Of a stretch of 64,000 nt of DNA, positions 62,523 to 64,000 are shown piece by piece. A program made the translations under genes and the position numbers. Below the pieces are notes generated by a model. It ran no database searches. It worked only from the letters and a program-made list of their open reading frames with translations, and had not been told where the DNA came from. The DNA is from Exilibacterium sp. Lineage in GTDB: Bacteria > Pseudomonadota > Gammaproteobacteria > Pseudomonadales > Cellvibrionaceae. The stretch spans positions 59,100 to 123,099 of the forward strand of contig JANQMH010000103.1 of NCBI GenBank assembly GCA_028280195.1, given 5' to 3'. Each line of letters opens with the position of its first letter. Position 1 is the stretch's first letter.

Positions 62523-63935
62523 GTGGCGCAGAGAGATTCGAGTGCAGGCAGCCGGCCGTTCGGCGTGCTGCGTATCGCCGGATACGGCATTGGCGACTTT
62601 GGCTTCAACCTGTTTTTTACCGGCCTGAATCTCTACCTGCTTTTTTACTATACCGATGTGCTGGGCATCCGCCCGGAGATCGCCGGGCTGATCTTCATGG
62701 TCCCGGTGATTTGGGACGGTGTCACCGATCCGGTGATGGGCTGGATCGCCACCCGCACACGGACCAACATGGGGCGCTACCGCCCTTATATCCTCGTCGG
62801 CGCACCGCTGATGGCCTTGAGCTTCGTGATGATGTTCGCCGCACCGCTGTGGTTTCCATCGGCTGTGATACTCTCGAGTGCGATCGCTCATATTGTATTT
62901 CGAACGCTCTACACGGTGGTCAACGTACCCTATTCGGCCCTGAGCGCCGCCACCACCAGAGACGGCCGGGTGCGATCAAAACTCGCCGCTGCGCGCATGG
63001 TTGCCGGGATCGCCGCCGGTCTGCTGACCGCAGCCCTGACTTTTCGACTCGCGGCCTGGTTTGGCGACGGCGATCTGAAAACGGGATTTGTGCGTGTAGC
63101 GCTGTGCTACGCTGTCCTGGCGACCGGCGCCCTGCTGATCGTTTTTTTTGCCATCAGGGAACCCGCGCTGACATCGAGCGAGCACAGATCCCCGTCGTTT
63201 ACCGACAGCTGGCGGTTTCTCAGCCGCAACAGCGCCTTCTGGATACTGTCGGCAGCGATATTCGCAACCTCTGCCGCCGGCTCGGTGGGAACGAAATCCC
63301 TGGTCTATTACGTGACCTACTATATCGGCGAGCCCGATGCAGTCAGCGCTGTGCTGTCGGCTCTGCTGCTGGTCACGACCTTATCCATTCCGTTCTGGAC
63401 CTGGTTGTCCGCTGTCCGCTCCAAGCGCTTTGTGTGGCTGACGGCCGCCGCAGGCGCCGCCTGCCTGCAGCTTCTGCAGTTCATTATCGCACCGCAATCG
63501 GTGGCACTGCTGGTGGCGCTGCAGGTGGCTGCGGGACTTTTCGGTGGGGCCGTTCCCGTTATGTTATGGGCGATGGTGCCCGACACCGTCGAGTTCGGGG
63601 AGTGGCGCAGCGGCGTTCGCGACGAGGCGCTGCCTTTCGGTTTGGTACAGCTGGCACTGAAATCGGCGACCGGGCTCGCTGTCGGCGCCCTCGGCATCGC
63701 CCTGGGCGCAATCGGCTATGAGGCCAATGCGGCGCAAGCGCCGGCAACGCTCGAGGGAATCCGGGTACTGACCTTCCTCGCCCCGCTTGTTTGCACGCTC
63801 GCCGGCGCCGGCTGCATCGCCTTCTATCCGGTAGACGCGCGACTGCATCGCAGGCTCGTCCGCGCCATTGGCCGGCGGGCGGCGAGATACCGTCGAAGCG
63901 CCCCCGCCAGCAGCGCGGCCGATACCATCAGGTAG
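62523..63935 (+). CDS. GPH-family sugar:cation symporter (MFS superfamily)
   Basis: A 470-residue inner-membrane symporter with about 12 segments. The signature IWDGVTDPVMGWIATRTRTNMGRYRPYIL is typical of glycoside-pentoside-hexuronide transporters such as MelB, with the second signature near VPDTVEFGEWRSGVRDEALPFG. It starts with GTG, preceded by AAGGGG at six bases. It probably imports the oligosaccharide or glucoside that the GH3 enzyme cleaves. It shares the family, but not close sequence, with the transporter at 50172-51545. Confidence 0.93.
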   Translation: MAQRDSSAGSRPFGVLRIAGYGIGDFGFNLFFTGLNLYLLFYYTDVLGIRPEIAGLIFMVPVIWDGVTDPVMGWIATRTRTNMGRYRPYILVGAPLMALSFVMMFAAPLWFPSAVILSSAIAHIVFRTLYTVVNVPYSALSAATTRDGRVRSKLAAARMVAGIAAGLLTAALTFRLAAWFGDGDLKTGFVRVALCYAVLATGALLIVFFAIREPALTSSEHRSPSFTDSWRFLSRNSAFWILSAAIFATSAAGSVGTKSLVYYVTYYIGEPDAVSAVLSALLLVTTLSIPFWTWLSAVRSKRFVWLTAAAGAACLQLLQFIIAPQSVALLVALQVAAGLFGGAVPVMLWAMVPDTVEFGEWRSGVRDEALPFGLVQLALKSATGLAVGALGIALGAIGYEANAAQAPATLEGIRVLTFLAPLVCTLAGAGCIAFYPVDARLHRRLVRAIGRRAARYRRSAPASSAADTIR

Positions 63936-63964
63936 TTCTCCAACCATCATCAGCCGTCCCCGCC

Positions 63965-64000
63965 TTGACATACTATCCATCCGTATGATACTTGTTATGC
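63965..64000 (+). promoter_or_regulatory. Possible promoter with a TetR half-site at the window edge
   Basis: A perfect -35 TTGACA (63965-63970) is followed by CTATCCA (63973-63979), which matches the left half of the palindrome at 62453. The -10 box is unclear (TATGAT lies too close). The gene it would serve is beyond the window. Confidence 0.3.

Noticed and set aside
63965..64000. Confident sigma-70 promoter at the right edge
   Set aside because: The -35 is perfect, but no -10 with 16-18 base spacing is convincing and the downstream gene is outside the window.

Overview
The window looks like chromosomal DNA from a marine-type gammaproteobacterium, probably near Cellvibrionales or the wider Pseudomonas-like group. 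The main reason is its housekeeping order, read right to left: queA, tgt, secD, secF, suhB, trmJ, iscR, iscS, ndk, rlmN. This is the order known from Pseudomonas, but with foreign or lineage-specific blocks inserted and several expected genes absent (yajC, cysE, iscU-iscA-hscBA-fdx-iscX). Most of the window is GC-rich. About 34 to 53 kb is visibly more AT-rich.

Layout. 0.1-9.3 kb: rlmN, ndk, a SirB2-like membrane protein, a double-FHA protein, a MobB-like fragment, a hybrid histidine kinase, iscS, iscR (with a recognisable IscR-type promoter) and a zinc-protease-like lipoprotein. 9.5-13.1 kb: a SulP anion transporter, trmJ and suhB. 13.1-27.8 kb: a divergent asnB, then seven closely spaced plus-strand genes: an acetolactate-synthase-like ThDP enzyme, two short citrate-synthase-fold (citryl-CoA lyase-like) proteins, a TonB-dependent receptor, a short-chain dehydrogenase, a periplasmic binding protein and a 1518-residue hybrid kinase with GGDEF and EAL domains. 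Biosynthesis, uptake and sensing genes share one apparent transcript. 27.8-33.4 kb: secF, secD, tgt and queA, separated by GGGAAAA-type repeats. 33.58 kb: tRNA-Leu(CAA).

34.9-57.7 kb is a biosynthesis-and-recapture locus. One 5065-residue non-ribosomal peptide synthetase has four C-A-PCP modules, then an epimerisation-like domain and a thioesterase. It faces a minus-strand operon (TonB-dependent receptor with an STN domain, esterase, cyclophilin, GPH-type transporter) and a FecI/FecR sigma/anti-sigma pair. By eye, the specificity residues suggest Pro-X-Pro-Gly, with a first condensation domain of starter type. A peptide with two prolines next to a cyclophilin, and a glycine module followed by an epimerisation domain whose catalytic histidine is serine, are the most striking features.

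57.9-64 kb: two small exported or anchored proteins of unknown function, then a sugar-use group of a GH3 beta-glucosidase, a TetR regulator and a GPH sugar symporter. A perfect 18-bp palindrome and related sites suggest control by the TetR protein. No CRISPR array, rRNA, integrase or transposase was seen.
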